A stretch of DNA of 64,000 bases, taken from positions 160,001 to 224,000 of the forward strand of contig NC_059294.1 of NCBI RefSeq assembly GCF_017591435.1, written 5' to 3'. The translations under genes and the position numbers were made by a program. How positions within the stretch are numbered: position 1 is the first letter of the stretch; each line of letters opens with the position of its first letter. The DNA comes from Portunus trituberculatus (taxonomy: Eukaryota > Arthropoda > Malacostraca > Decapoda > Portunidae). Shown piece after piece: positions 1 to 20,776 of this stretch. The notes beneath the pieces are model-generated. The model worked only from the letters and a program-made list of their open reading frames with translations. It was not told where the DNA came from and ran no database searches.

Positions 1-157
<157 letters not shown>

Positions 158-300
158 GTCCTTGAGTTTTCTAAGATAATGGTACTACATGTATCAAATA
201 TGAAAAAGAAAATACTCCTGCCAATTATCAAAGATCGTTGAAATGTGTCACTTGGGAAGAAAAAAAAAAAACAGAAGGAAAATTAAACATTGCTTTAAAC

Positions 301-437
<137 letters not shown>

Positions 438-740
438 TCTTACTCTATCGTGAAAGTGGTCGGTCACTTTCCTGCCGTGAGTGGTCACGTTAAAATTCCC
501 TTTACTGCTTTATTCGCCCTAAAAGTCACATTTAGGGAGATTAGCAGATTTTAGGACGAAACTCGCTTAACTGAAAAACTGTAGACGCCATTGGTGAAGA
601 CAGTGCTATAGTCGACGCCACAATGCACAAAGAGCGAAATTCACCTTTTGTTTGCCTACAAGAATGATCCTTATGTAATAATTCTGCATTGAGGAGGATG
701 GAGGAAATGCAGATCTTAACAGCACAGGGAGGGAAGACAG

Positions 741-831
741 AGAGGGAGGGAGGGAGGGAGGGAGGGAGGGAGGGAGGAAGGGAGGGAGGGAGGGAGGGAG
801 AAGAGATAAAAGGAGAAGATGAGGAGAGGAG

Positions 832-896
<65 letters not shown>
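741..896. repeat. (AGGG)n then (AG)31 purine tract
   Basis: About fourteen AGGG/AAGG units (741-800), a mixed purine linker (801-834), then a perfect AG array (835-896) ending in GAAGAAGAGGAGGAGG. The whole block is almost pure purine on the plus strand. The AGGG part has the spacing of a G-quadruplex. Confidence 0.95.
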
Positions 897-899
<3 letters not shown>

Positions 900-1163
900 G
901 AAGAGGAGGAGGAGGCAAAAAGTTAAAGTAGGAATACACGTGCTTGAAATACCGATGCGATTTATAATGAAACAAGTGTGTACAAGAAATTGGTCCGTTT
1001 GTTTCCGCGTCACTATGGAGATAAAAGCCATCCATTTATATTTCCTAAAGGGCCGCGGCTTGGCTAACACAGTGACTCCTTAACTAATGCCCGCGTCGAT
1101 TCCCTGGCTATCAGAGTTCTTAGTGGCCTCGCGTGCCATCAGAGGCTTACCACCCAGGCGAGA

Positions 1164-1292
1164 TGTTCCTCCTACTCCTCCTCTTTCTCCTCCTCCTCCT
1201 TCATCTCCTTCTCCTCTTCCTCCTTCTCCTCCTCCTTCTCCTCCTCCTCCTTCATCTCCTTCTCCTCTTCCTCCTTCTCCTCCTCCTCCGGT
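1164..1292. repeat. Imperfect (CTC/CTT)n pyrimidine tract
   Basis: Triplet-like CTC, CTT and TCC mixture. A ~51-bp segment beginning TCATCTCCTTCTCC recurs at 1201 and 1252, so part of the tract grew by tandem duplication of a longer unit rather than by triplet slippage. Confidence 0.9.
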
Positions 1293-1388
1293 ACTTCCTG
1301 TTATCTTGGGGATTTCTTCTGTTCATTTCTCTCAGTGTTTTTTTTTTATAAGATGAAAAGGGAGACTATACGCATTGATTGTGTGTCA

Positions 1389-2148
<760 letters not shown>

Positions 2149-2163
2149 ATGCTGACCCGGTAT

Positions 2164-2819
<656 letters not shown>

Positions 2820-2884
2820 CACCACAAGACGACAAGGAAGACGTGCTTTGTTCCTCCCAGCTCTGAATATTGTGATGAGAGGAG

Positions 2885-2909
2885 TTAGGTTAGGTTAGAT
2901 TAGGTAAGG
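2885..2909 (+). repeat. Interstitial arthropod telomere motif (TTAGG)~4
   Basis: TTAGGTTAGGTTAGATTAGG is four units with one substitution (TTAGA). TTAGG is the usual arthropod telomeric repeat. A run this short may be chance or a remnant. Confidence 0.5.
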
Positions 2910-2939
2910 ACAAACCAGGCATACACACCTATTCCTCCC

Positions 2940-2943
<4 letters not shown>

Positions 2944-2986
<43 letters not shown>
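2944..2986. repeat. (CT)21 microsatellite
   Basis: Perfect array followed by ATCTATCTG. It is the core of the second cassette copy. Confidence 0.96.
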
Positions 2987-2994
<8 letters not shown>

Positions 2995-3283
2995 GCTTCC
3001 TCCATGAGACCACGAGGAATATGTGCATTGTTCCTTTTAGTGTTGCGATGAGAGGAGTTCAGGACAGACTTATCTCCCAAATCTCAAATCGTTATCTGTT
3101 CCTCCAGTCGTCTCTCATCTCTCCTCATCCTTCCAGTTCCTTCCTCAGCAACAAGTGTCTCTGTTCCATTACACCATGCAAGCGCTCTCTAATTTCGCCT
3201 CTCTCTCTCTACACTATTCACTAGCTTCACTACTGCCTTACGAATGAGTAGACTTTTCCTCCTCCTCCTCCTCTAACTCTTTC

Positions 3284-3284
<1 letters not shown>

Positions 3285-3356
<72 letters not shown>
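3285..3356. repeat. (AC)36 microsatellite
   Basis: Perfect 72-bp array, preceded by a short CTC run (3258-3272). Confidence 0.97.
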
Positions 3357-5020
<1,664 letters not shown>

Positions 5021-5109
5021 CGCACAATCGTAAAAGAAAAGACCATCATTCGTTTCGGTAAAATCAGACAGTACTGAAATCTCTCCCATTACTTATACCC
5101 TTTTTGCTT

Positions 5110-5182
5110 CTCTTCCTCTTCCTCTCTTATCTCCTCCTCCTACTCCTCCTCCTCCTCCTCCTTTTCCTCCTCCTCCTCCTCA
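5110..5182. repeat. Imperfect (CTC)n tract
   Basis: CTTCCTCTT then CTC/TCC triplets, ending before a T-run. Pyrimidine-only on the plus strand. Confidence 0.88.
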
Positions 5183-5348
5183 CACTTTTTTTTATTTAGG
5201 CCTTGTCAATTTTTCGGTTAATTTTGAAAGATGTTAGGATTTTCAGATAAAGAAAAGTGTAAAAGTTTTTCATGGTTTTCATAATAAGTTCCTCATTTTA
5301 ACAAGTGAATCTCTGGGATATGTTAAATAATTCTGTGGTCATGCTGTT

Positions 5349-5643
<295 letters not shown>

Positions 5644-5679
5644 ACACACTTGTTTTTGTTTACGTCTCTCACTTTTCCT

Positions 5680-5828
5680 TCTCCTCTTTTCCTGTTCCTG
5701 CTCCTCCTCCTCCTCCTCTTCCTCCTCCTCCTCCTTCTCCTCCTCCTCCTCCTTCTCCTCCTCCTCCTTCTCTTCTTCCTCCTCCTCCTCCTCCTCCTCC
5801 TCCTCTTCCTCCTCCTCCTCCTCCTCCT
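5680..5828. repeat. Imperfect (CTC/CTT)n tract
   Basis: About 130 bp of TCC/CTC triplets with periodic CTT interruptions. It gives open frames on both strands (S/L and R/G runs) that are not genes. Confidence 0.92.
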
Positions 5829-5865
5829 ATATATGTATACTGCAGCAAGACGCAAGTTCGGTCGC

Positions 5866-5868
<3 letters not shown>

Positions 5869-5933
<65 letters not shown>
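5869..5933. repeat. (AC)32 microsatellite
   Basis: Perfect 65-bp array. It faces the GT array at 6228-6308, giving an inverted pair about 295 bp apart. Confidence 0.97.
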
Positions 5934-5935
<2 letters not shown>

Positions 5936-5980
5936 AATCACAGGCCGAAGCGGTGCAGTAAATCGCGGCAGACCCATGGA

Positions 5981-6018
5981 ACAGTCCCACAGTCCCACAG
6001 TCCCACAGTCCCACAGTC
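5981..6018. repeat. 8-bp minisatellite (ACAGTCCC)~4.7
   Basis: Near-perfect tandem of ACAGTCCC, ending CAGTCGCCGCC. Confidence 0.93.
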
Positions 6019-6125
6019 GCCGCCAACAACACGTGACCAGAAAGAATATATAACATGTGAAGGAAAATACGGCGCAGCAGAAATCATACCTAAATTGCTT
6101 CCATAAATTCCTAATACTGAGAAAT

Positions 6126-6224
6126 GGAAGGAGGAGGAGGAGGAGGAGGAGGAGGAGGAAGGAAGGAAGGAAATGCCTAGTGTACTGTTTTGTAGGATTT
6201 CTGCAAGTTGCAATGATAGTATAC

Positions 6225-6308
<84 letters not shown>
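6126..6308. repeat. (GGA)n/(GGAA)n and (TG)40
   Basis: GGA run 6129-6160 passes into GGAA units (to 6172). After 55 bp of unique sequence a perfect TG array occupies 6228-6308. Confidence 0.95.
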
Positions 6309-8481
<2,173 letters not shown>

Positions 8482-8702
8482 CGCCATATTCAGAAACGCT
8501 TCGCTCTCTCACCACGACTATTCTCAAAGACTACAGAGACGATTAGCCAAGTTCTTAAGAGTATTTTTCCTGTTGACAATACAGAAGACTCGTTAACATG
8601 TCACTAGAATAACAGAAACATCCTTAAAAACCCGTGTCACTTCAATTGGAGGCCTTTGAAATAGTGAAGGTGCGGCGAAGAAGTGTTTCTGAATATAGGC
8701 CT
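8482..8702 (+). mobile_element. TIR element family B, copy B1 (MITE-like, ~220 bp)
   Basis: The left end ATATTCAGAAACGCTTCGCT and right end AAGAAGTGTTTCTGAATATA are inverted copies of one another. Internal marks shared with other copies are GATTAGCC, AAGAGTATTT, CTTGTTAACATGTCACTAGA-like, ACATCCTTAAAAACCCGTGT and TTGAAATAGTGAAGGTG. It has no coding capacity, so it is a non-autonomous class II-type element. Related copies lie at 20334, 20554, 27268, 36172, 38784 and 50429. Superfamily and target duplication were not resolved. Confidence 0.75.
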
Positions 8703-9497
<795 letters not shown>

Positions 9498-9782
9498 GAG
9501 AAAGAGAGAGAGAAGGTTCCATGAAAGGCTCAGAAAAAGTTCACTAATTGTTTATGTGTGAGATAAGCTTATCGATATTAATGGTATAGTTGTGGCTGTG
9601 TGAGCTTCATATATACTTGTGCAGGTGAGGGAGAGAAAACACGGCGAGATAAGGTCGGCCAGGTAAGAGCGAGGTGAATAACTATGACGTGCTTGAATGC
9701 TGCGATGACCAAGTGTGCATATATACGTAACAATGTATGTACTGTACACTGACAAAGAATGCTACACGCTCATACATACACA

Positions 9783-9784
<2 letters not shown>

Positions 9785-9861
<77 letters not shown>
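9785..9861. repeat. (CA)38 microsatellite
   Basis: Perfect 77-bp array preceded by CATACATACACACT. A 57-bp spacer separates it from the next CA array. Confidence 0.97.
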
Positions 9862-9863
<2 letters not shown>

Positions 9864-9918
9864 CAGGATATTACGAGGTTGACTCAAACTCTACTGTGAA
9901 AGACAAACACAAATGGTT

Positions 9919-9919
9919 C

Positions 9920-10015
<96 letters not shown>
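9919..10015. repeat. (CA)48 microsatellite
   Basis: Perfect 97-bp array in the same phase and orientation as 9785-9861. Confidence 0.97.
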
Positions 10016-10016
<1 letters not shown>

Positions 10017-10600
10017 CATCGGTCAAGCTTCTCTCTCCTAACCATCTGACTTAATATCCACAAGTCTGGTTTTTTCCTCCCCTCTCAGGAGTTAACGCCA
10101 AATTTGGGGGTGTGGCCGATATATTCGAAGGTTATCGGGGACCTCTCTCGTTCCTCTAAGAGCGTGAAATATAAAGATTTTTCGGCCGTAATAAAAAAAA
10201 CCTAAGTCCCGGATGCGTGAAATGGACAATACGTGTTTTTTGGCGTAATTGACCACGTGAAATACATGTTTTTCTTACTACTTAAGAGATATTGATGGTA
10301 TTATTAAAGGAGAAGGTTATATAGATGCGTAAACTGTACGTTACTGTTTAGAATATAGAGGTAGGTAAGTAGGTGAAGTAGGTACATATTCAGTCCCTCC
10401 AGGTATACAGATAATAAGGTGAATAAGTGAAGAGCTGTGTGCTATTATGAATGTAAAATAATTATACACATTTTGGGGTCCTATTGGGAAGCTTTTTTTT
10501 GTAAGAGCGTGAAACATAGTAATGGCAGACTTTTAGTTATGAATAAGATATCCCGTTTATTCGGAACAAAATTATATGTTTTTTAGTGAAGACAAATAGT

Positions 10601-10603
<3 letters not shown>
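10016..10603. other. AT-rich non-repetitive stretch, no gene
   Basis: No array, TIR or tRNA-like head seen. The only pattern is a loose GTAGGTAAGTAGG patch near 10361-10385. Confidence 0.55.
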
Positions 10604-10668
<65 letters not shown>

Positions 10669-10687
10669 TTCCTTCCCCTCCCTCCTC

Positions 10688-10742
<55 letters not shown>
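10604..10742. repeat. Double (CT)n array with C-rich linker
   Basis: TC 10604-10665, linker ACCTTCCTTCCCCTCCCTCC, then CT 10689-10742. The all-pyrimidine linker suggests one array split by substitutions. Confidence 0.96.
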
Positions 10743-10744
<2 letters not shown>

Positions 10745-11922
10745 GTGACAACTTCTGCCCCACGCTCGACCTTTCCAATCAAGGCCTAAGTGTGAGAACC
10801 CGTCTGTGTAAGGCTGAGTCAGACACCCTGGGCCGAGGAAGGTGTTTGGACATAGACCGCCACTAGGACATGTTAGGGTGACACGGCCCACTAATTTGTG
10901 TCCTACGATGCCACATAATGAATACAAAGACCAGCATTATATGGACCTTTACGGAGCTATATATACGATGAACCTATTTCCCCATTTATGGAAGCTTCCC
11001 TTTCGCTGTTCTTCCCTTTCGTCTATATATATTTTTCTTAGTGTGTGTGAATTTTGTGAACCTTTGCCAATCCTTCGTTCTTTATGTGTGACAGTGGTGG
11101 CTACTGGTCGTGCAAGGAGGAGAATAGAAGCTGGAGAGTAAAGAAAACATATATAACAAGAACCAAAGACAAGGATGACACTAATATTTTTTTGGGGAGA
11201 AATATATTTGGTAACCGTAAAATTCCTTCCCTTATACAACCGACGCCCAGCCAGCCAGACTCCAAAAAAATCATGTTACGAGAGTCAAAGGACATATGAG
11301 TGATGTTTTTTTCTTTCGTGTGGTTTGTGTATCTGTTCCTTTCTGGTTCCTTCATTGTCCAGTTTTCTCAGTACCAGGTGTGCGTGCATGTCTACTGCGC
11401 GGCCCGACTGTCGGCACAACAGCCTTCTGGTTATGCTAAAAATAAAGAATAATTTCTCTCTTATACGGCAAACGTACTTAAATATTGCTGCTGCTCTGCC
11501 GGGCCGGAGCAACTGGTTACCTCCTCTGCGGCCAGGACAAAAACTTATCCCATTAGGGCGGGACCAGCCTGGCGGGGGTCTGGCTAGGCAGCGGCGGCGG
11601 CGGCGGCGGTATGGTGATGGTGGTGATGGTGGTGGTGAAGGCAAACGTAAGATACATAAGAATTTTATGTTTTTGGGTTTATGATAATAGAACACGGGAA
11701 AGAAAATAAAAACGTTTTCACTTATTTGCCTACTGTAAGCTAAAATTTGATCTTTTCTTAACGTCAGTCGATATTTTTGGTTCACTAATAGAGACTGGGA
11801 AGCGATTGGCAATGCTTTGATCGCCTCTTATTAATGTTATCTTTACGTAGGCTAATCTCAAGGTTAACATACTCTTTTCTGCTACGATATTGTGCTTTGT
11901 CTTCATTTTTTATTTTCATTAC

Positions 11923-11923
<1 letters not shown>
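10743..11923. other. Non-repetitive stretch, no gene
   Basis: About 1.2 kb with a (GGC)6 run (11590-11610) followed by GATGGTGGT words (11612-11640), otherwise mixed. Frames such as 10842-11141 and 11325-11684 have no recognisable domain. Confidence 0.5.

Positions 11924-11963
<40 letters not shown>
11924..11963. repeat. (TG)20 microsatellite
   Basis: Perfect array, opposite in orientation to the CA arrays that begin 119 bp downstream. Confidence 0.96.
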
Positions 11964-11964
<1 letters not shown>

Positions 11965-12078
11965 TAAAAAAAAAATCTTGTATATAGGCCCACATTTTCA
12001 TTGCATTCCTGCATCTACAAGTTTTAGTTCTTACTCTGGCTATAATGAGCGCGTCTGCTTACATGAACGCACGCACAT

Positions 12079-12081
<3 letters not shown>

Positions 12082-12151
<70 letters not shown>

Positions 12152-12152
12152 A

Positions 12153-12223
<71 letters not shown>
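12082..12223. repeat. Two (CA)n arrays split by GCAAGCACAT
   Basis: CA 12082-12148 and AC 12159-12223 are separated by a 10-bp interruption. ACGCACGCACATGCG precedes them. Confidence 0.97.
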
Positions 12224-12226
<3 letters not shown>

Positions 12227-12313
12227 GCCACGCCGCCACACTCTGGGGCCTCTACACTCCCAGTCAAGAATCCTCCTCCACCCACTTTATACAGCACCTT
12301 ACCTGTCTACGTA

Positions 12314-12315
<2 letters not shown>

Positions 12316-12376
<61 letters not shown>
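12316..12376. repeat. (CA)30 microsatellite
   Basis: Perfect 61-bp array. Confidence 0.97.
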
Positions 12377-12378
<2 letters not shown>

Positions 12379-15304
12379 AGAGAAAACCTTTTATAATATA
12401 GAGGATAATAACAGAGTATTAATTTTTCTATTGTTAGTTTTAATAGTACAAGTTATTTCAGTGTAACATACAATTGCGTGCTGACAGTAACCGTATAGCG
12501 GAGTGGGAGGCAGCAGCCGTCCACTCCTTTGATGTAGTGTTCTTCTTTGGTAATATAATACCGAGATATGGCTGAAAGGTTGTTTCGCAACGTTAGGGTG
12601 GTCAGCCCTATACAACCTTCGTAAGTGAAGCTGCCGACCCTCTTGAGCGTCCACGACCCTCCCCACTAGCTAATAGTTAACCCAGCCGCGAGATGATCGG
12701 TGGAACCCGGGCTTGCAATCCGACTCCGTAAAAATCTTCCATAACCCAATTAAGGATAACAAAATAATTCTAGCGCTTAAGAATGTGCGCGATTCTTGTT
12801 TAGCTTCGACCATCCGCCGCACAATTCTGGTACGACGGAACAGGATGAAAAAATAAAAGAAAATAAAGGAAATGTGTATAGAGCCACATTGTTATTGGGA
12901 GTTTTTTTTCTCATACCAGGCAATACAAGCTACACAAACTTCACTTCTCTAAGTTCTTCTGTCAAGGATGAATACATATATGATGTGTATATTCTGCATT
13001 TCTTTCTCACACACTGAGTCTAATGACATAAAAATGTCATGAATGGTTAAACTAAGCAAATCCTGCCAAAGGTCTATATCTGTTTGCCATCGCAGAGCAG
13101 ACAGACAAAGAAAAACAAGCATTTACACTTGATGAGTCATGTTGCAAATAAAATGCTGGTCAGCTCCCAGTGATACATCCTGATCTGCCATCTGAGTGAG
13201 CCCGTGCTATCATGAGTTATTATTTCTCTTATATTTATCAGCATTTGTCACAGGGAAGAAAAAAAGTAGCAGCACCAGATTCAGAGACACAGGCACAGCG
13301 ACACCAGTAACAACAACAACAGCAAACAAACAAACAAACAAACAGCCTGGACCCGTCGATACAAATCGGTCTCCGTTTGTCAAGTCGAACACGGCTATCT
13401 ATCTCTCCTCGCCAATGACAGTGAAGAGGAATAATACTGCAACCACCACCGCCACCATCACCTGCATCAACAGCATTACCATCACCGATAACAACACCAA
13501 CACCACCAACACCACCAACAACACCACCACCAACAACAACAACAATAGCAGCACATGCAAGTCAAACACTGCTACACAGGTAATGCCGCTCACCTCCACA
13601 AGGACTTCTCGTAGAACTAAAGGGCAATACAAGACATTCTCTCCAGATTCTCCCCTTGCTGGCTGCCAGACGCGCTCCTGCACACTCCCTTCAAGTGGGA
13701 GCGCTTCCACCCTCGCTGTTATGTATAGCCACTACTATATTCATCTTGAACGTGCACCGCCTTCACATTTTCAAGGCGGGACACACTTTTAACGAGCAAC
13801 GCACCCCTGAACACTTGCCGCTCAGGAGTGCTATCTTAAACTGCCTGCGTTTGTCACTCTGATGCTCAAAACGAAAGCGTTTCCTGACACGCTCGCCCTC
13901 GCTGCTCGCTTTTGCAGTCGGAATAAATCACATCTCACCTTCACTCATGCTCGCTCCGTATACAGGGCGTCCGCGTGTTTACTATTCTTATCAGCTTGAT
14001 AAATGGCGATCACTCAATCAAAGGCTGCCTTTCCTTCTCAAAGCCACCGAGGAACTGCTTGTTTCCGTCATTGAACTTCTAATCTGACTTCAGTGTTGAT
14101 TTCCTTTAGCAAGGTTATTTGTTTTCATTATAGCGAACATAACGAGGGCGCGAGCGAGCCGCTCTTCCTTTGACGTCTAAACGTTCAAAGAAGATTTATT
14201 TTCCTGCAGCACCTGGCGAGGGATTTTACGTGTCCTTTTCGGGGGTGATAAACAATGTGGTGGTCACTTCATCTCTGCCTCTGCGACACTCAGGGAGGAA
14301 CTGCTGGGAAACGACACGCTCATGAAATAAACATGGCTTAGGGAGCTTTGTTTATAAGTTATTACAGTAACTGAAGAGACTCATTCATAATACATAGTCA
14401 GATGCTAATAATAATAAACAAACTGATGACTTAAAAGAAAAAAGAAACACGACAGCTTCGGGCCATGTTACAGCGACACATGTTACACTGCTAACGTTTA
14501 TGATTCCGTTTCAAGGAATCTCGTCTTACAATCACCAAATGCCTTGATATGAAGAACACATCTTTCCAAAACATTGTGTACATTCCTATCCTTCCCTGCT
14601 TTCCTTACACCTCGCGTCCAGTCTCGCGACCTCAGCCTCGTCCCATCTCTGTCCTCATCTCTGACTTACTCTGCCAATTTCGTCTCTTCTTCCTTGGCTC
14701 CTGTTTCAGTGACATATTTTTCTCCACCACAAGCCGCAGTTGACGGTAATGAGGGCTTCTGGGTGCTTTGTGGGCGGCATCCTCGGTGTCTGCGGCTGTG
14801 TGGGCTGGAGCGTTATGGCGGGCAAGTGGCAGTGTGAGTCTGAGCAGCCACGGTGCTTGGGGCTGTGACTCGACCGATTAGACGTGAGATAGTGACGTGT
14901 GCGTGTCTCGGGCATGGAATCATATTCGTACGTCTAGAAAAAGCATCTTGTTTGTTAGGTTTGGTCGGTTATTAAAGTCCCTGTGTTTGTAAGGAAAGAG
15001 AGAGAAAAAGGTTTGCTAGTCATGCTGGAAGTTTTTGTGAACTATTATTTAGATCCGAGGGAGGGGAGATAAGCACCGCTGCAAAGCTTCACCTGGGGTA
15101 TGGCTTCCAAACAAGCAGGCAGTTATTATGTACTTCCAGGGCGCGGCCCATATAGGACGGGGAGGCGAGGAACGAGAGACTTCTGCCGCTGCCACTGACA
15201 AGGAGGTGGAGGGGCACTCCAGACTGTAAAAGTGATTAGAACAAGAGCGCCTTACGAGTGGCCACGAGACCAAGGGTAGGGCAGGAGAGGCCCACATACC
15301 TACA

Positions 15305-15308
<4 letters not shown>
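12377..15308. other. 2.9 kb array-poor stretch, no supported gene
   Basis: Mostly unique-looking sequence. It includes (ACAA)5 at 13321-13342 and an ACC/AAC-rich segment at 13436-13560 that makes the 198-codon frame 13196-13792 look N/T-rich; that frame is not accepted as a gene. Around 14150-14340 are AACAAT and TTGTTTATAA words, but no promoter architecture. No tRNA or transposon ends seen. Confidence 0.5.

Positions 15309-15354
<46 letters not shown>
15309..15354. repeat. (CA)23 microsatellite
   Basis: Perfect array, the only dinucleotide array over 40 bp between 12.4 and 17.5 kb. Confidence 0.97.
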
Positions 15355-18915
<3,561 letters not shown>

Positions 18916-19372
18916 TTTGTAGAATGAATGATAGGGTTCCTTGTTCCTTTGAAATTAGTTCACGTATTAATAGATGCAAGCACCGTATATACATGTATTT
19001 TGAGTCTATTAGTGTGGTTGTGGAGGTTACTCATGAAAATTACTCCTGGACTTGTTTGAGTGTTTGGCGTATTACAAATGAATGTCAGTGTTCCTTGTTC
19101 CTTTGAGATTTAAAGTAGTAATCGATGGAAGTATTGTATACATGTATTTTGCATTTATTAGGGTAATTGTGGAGGTCACTCATAGAAAACTGATCCTGGA
19201 TTTGTTTGAGTGTGTGGTGTATTACAAATGAATGGTAATGTTCCTTGTTCCTTTGAGATTTCAAGTAGTAATTGATGCAAGTACTGTATATACATGTATT
19301 TTGAATTAATTAGGGTCATTGTGGAGATCACTCATAGAACCTGCTCCTGGATTTGTGTGAATGTTTGCCCTT
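18916..19372. repeat. Diverged ~150-bp tandem repeat, three units
   Basis: TTCCTTGTTCCTTTGA recurs at 18937, 19091 and 19241 (spacings 154 and 150). Each unit continues through GATGCAAG, TATACATGTATTTTG, GTGGAGGTCACTCATAGAA-like and CTCCTGGATTTGTTTGAGTG-like blocks. Units differ by scattered substitutions and small indels, so the array is old. Function unknown. Confidence 0.85.
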
Positions 19373-19410
19373 ATTATTTAGTGCACTCTGACCTCGTAAA
19401 GACGATCAAC

Positions 19411-19700
19411 TGGAAGAACATTTGACAGTGAATCCTTTCCTTTTATTTATAGCCTTCATTTGTGTCACATTTTATGGACTCGAATGGAAATAAAGTAAGT
19501 GGAGAAAATTAAGGAACGAACTTTTTGCTCAGAGACCTTCCAGCACAGTCGACCTGGTACGAGAACATTTGCCAGTGAACTCTTTTCTTTTATGGTCTTC
19601 ATTTGTGTCGTATTTTATGGACTTGTATGGAAATGAACTAACTGGAGAAGAATTAGGAGCAAGCCTTTTGTTTAGTGACCTTCCTACACGGACTTTGTGA
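19411..19700. repeat. Diverged ~147-bp tandem duplication
   Basis: AACATTTG.CAGTGAA recurs at 19417 and 19564, followed in both by CTTCATTTGTGTC, TATTTTATGGACT and ATGGAAAT. It begins right after the 150-bp array but the units differ in sequence. Confidence 0.8.
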
Positions 19701-20058
19701 CCTTGTGGGGGCGTGACCTGGTTTATAATGCTTTTGGACCCTACATACAGCCAGCCAGCCAGCCAACCAGACCCTCCAGTGCGAGTCAGCCCTCACATGC
19801 ACGCTCCCAGCATTATAATATAGAGAAATGGTAAAAAAAAAAAATATGTTGAGAGGATCGGAGGAATAGATAAGTACAGGTATGGTCGGCGATTAGATGG
19901 CGATAGCGATAAGATAATCACGAGGTATGCGAAGACCAAAAATCACTTACCTCTTTCCATAGTCACAGTGAAATTATGTTGGCCAATATATTAACTAAAT
20001 GGCATCAAGTAGACGCTAACAAGTCTCATCACTGTCCTGCCTCGAGTCTTCCTGCGCG
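19701..20058. other. Non-repetitive stretch with (CAGC)5, no gene
   Basis: CAGC tetranucleotide run at 19748-19765, otherwise mixed sequence. Confidence 0.55.
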
Positions 20059-20269
20059 TTAAGTTCTTCAGTACTGAGACTCATTTTTATCTTGATTTTT
20101 TGGGTATGATTAGACGATTTTATTTGCTTTAGGAACGGTCTATGGAGGTCAAAAGATTAATGGCCAGAGTCTTTGCTATTTCAATCTCAACATAAGTTTC
20201 TGAAGCTGTATAAAATCTAATAATAAGTAGAATGAATGTAAAAATGCGTCCTGGTACTGAGGAGATTAA
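20059..20269 (+). mobile_element. TTAA-bounded MITE family A, copy A1 (211 bp)
   Basis: TTAA stands at both ends (20059-20062, 20266-20269). The left end TTAAGTTCTTCAGTACTGAG and right end GGTACTGAGGAGATTAA are imperfect inverted repeats. Core marks are ATTAATGGCCAGAGTCTT and TTTCTGAAGCTGTATAAAAT. Non-coding. TTAA ends are the hallmark of the piggyBac superfamily, so a piggyBac-type MITE is likely. The outer bases here have drifted most of the five copies. Confidence 0.8.
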
Positions 20270-20333
20270 GTTTTTTGTGGTGATTCGGCTCCAGAAAATA
20301 TCTCCCTTTTTCCTCGAAGTGTGCTAGACGATC

Positions 20334-20553
20334 TTGTGAGACTCAAACTTATGTGCTGCATCTCCGTTACTTTAAAAGGGCTCTAGTTGAAGTCACAGAA
20401 GTTTGAAGGGTGATTTTAACTTTCAAGTGACATGTTAACATTATTTCTACATTAATATTAGGAGAAACACTCTTAGAGGTCCGGCTAGTCATCTCTGTAG
20501 CCATCGAAAATAGTCGTGGTGATAAAACAAAACATTTCTCGAATGCAGATCCG
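20334..20553 (-). mobile_element. TIR family B, copy B2 (minus)
   Basis: Reverse-oriented copy: AGTTGAAGTCACAG, AAGTGACATGTTAACAT, GGAGAAACACTCTTAGAGGT, ATAGTCGTGGTG and AACATTTCTCGAAT run in the opposite order to B1. Ends are decayed. It abuts B3 head to head. Confidence 0.65.
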
Positions 20554-20776
20554 AGCGCCATATTAAAAAACGCTTCCCTCTCTCACTGTGACCATTTCAA
20601 AGAGCTTAGAGATGATTAGCCGAGTTCTAAAGAGTATTTGTCCTCTTGATAATGCAGAGAACTTGTTAACATATCACTAGAATTACAGAAACAACATTAA
20701 GAACCCGTTTCACTTCAACTAAAACTCTTGAAAAGTATTGAAGTTGCAGTGTGGAAGCGTTTCAGAATAATTCTAA
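20554..20776 (+). mobile_element. TIR family B, copy B3 (plus)
   Basis: Starts GCGCCATATTAAAAAACGCT and ends GAAGCGTTTCAGAATAAT, with internal GATTAGCCGAGTTCTAAAGA and GAACCCGTTTCACTTCAACT. With B2 it forms an inverted, nearly contiguous pair. Confidence 0.7.

Noticed and set aside
6228..6308. GT arrays as promoter or enhancer elements
   Set aside because: GT tracts can influence transcription, but more than a dozen occur here with no gene nearby, so no regulatory role can be assigned.
12660..12730. Minus-strand tRNA-like segment (GGGTTCCACCGATC)
   Set aside because: The B-box match is poor and no A box or anticodon arm lies at the right distance.
13196..13792. 198-codon N/T/S-rich frame
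   Set aside because: Its middle comes from ACC/AAC-rich repeats. It has no domain, and no supporting promoter or splice context is visible.
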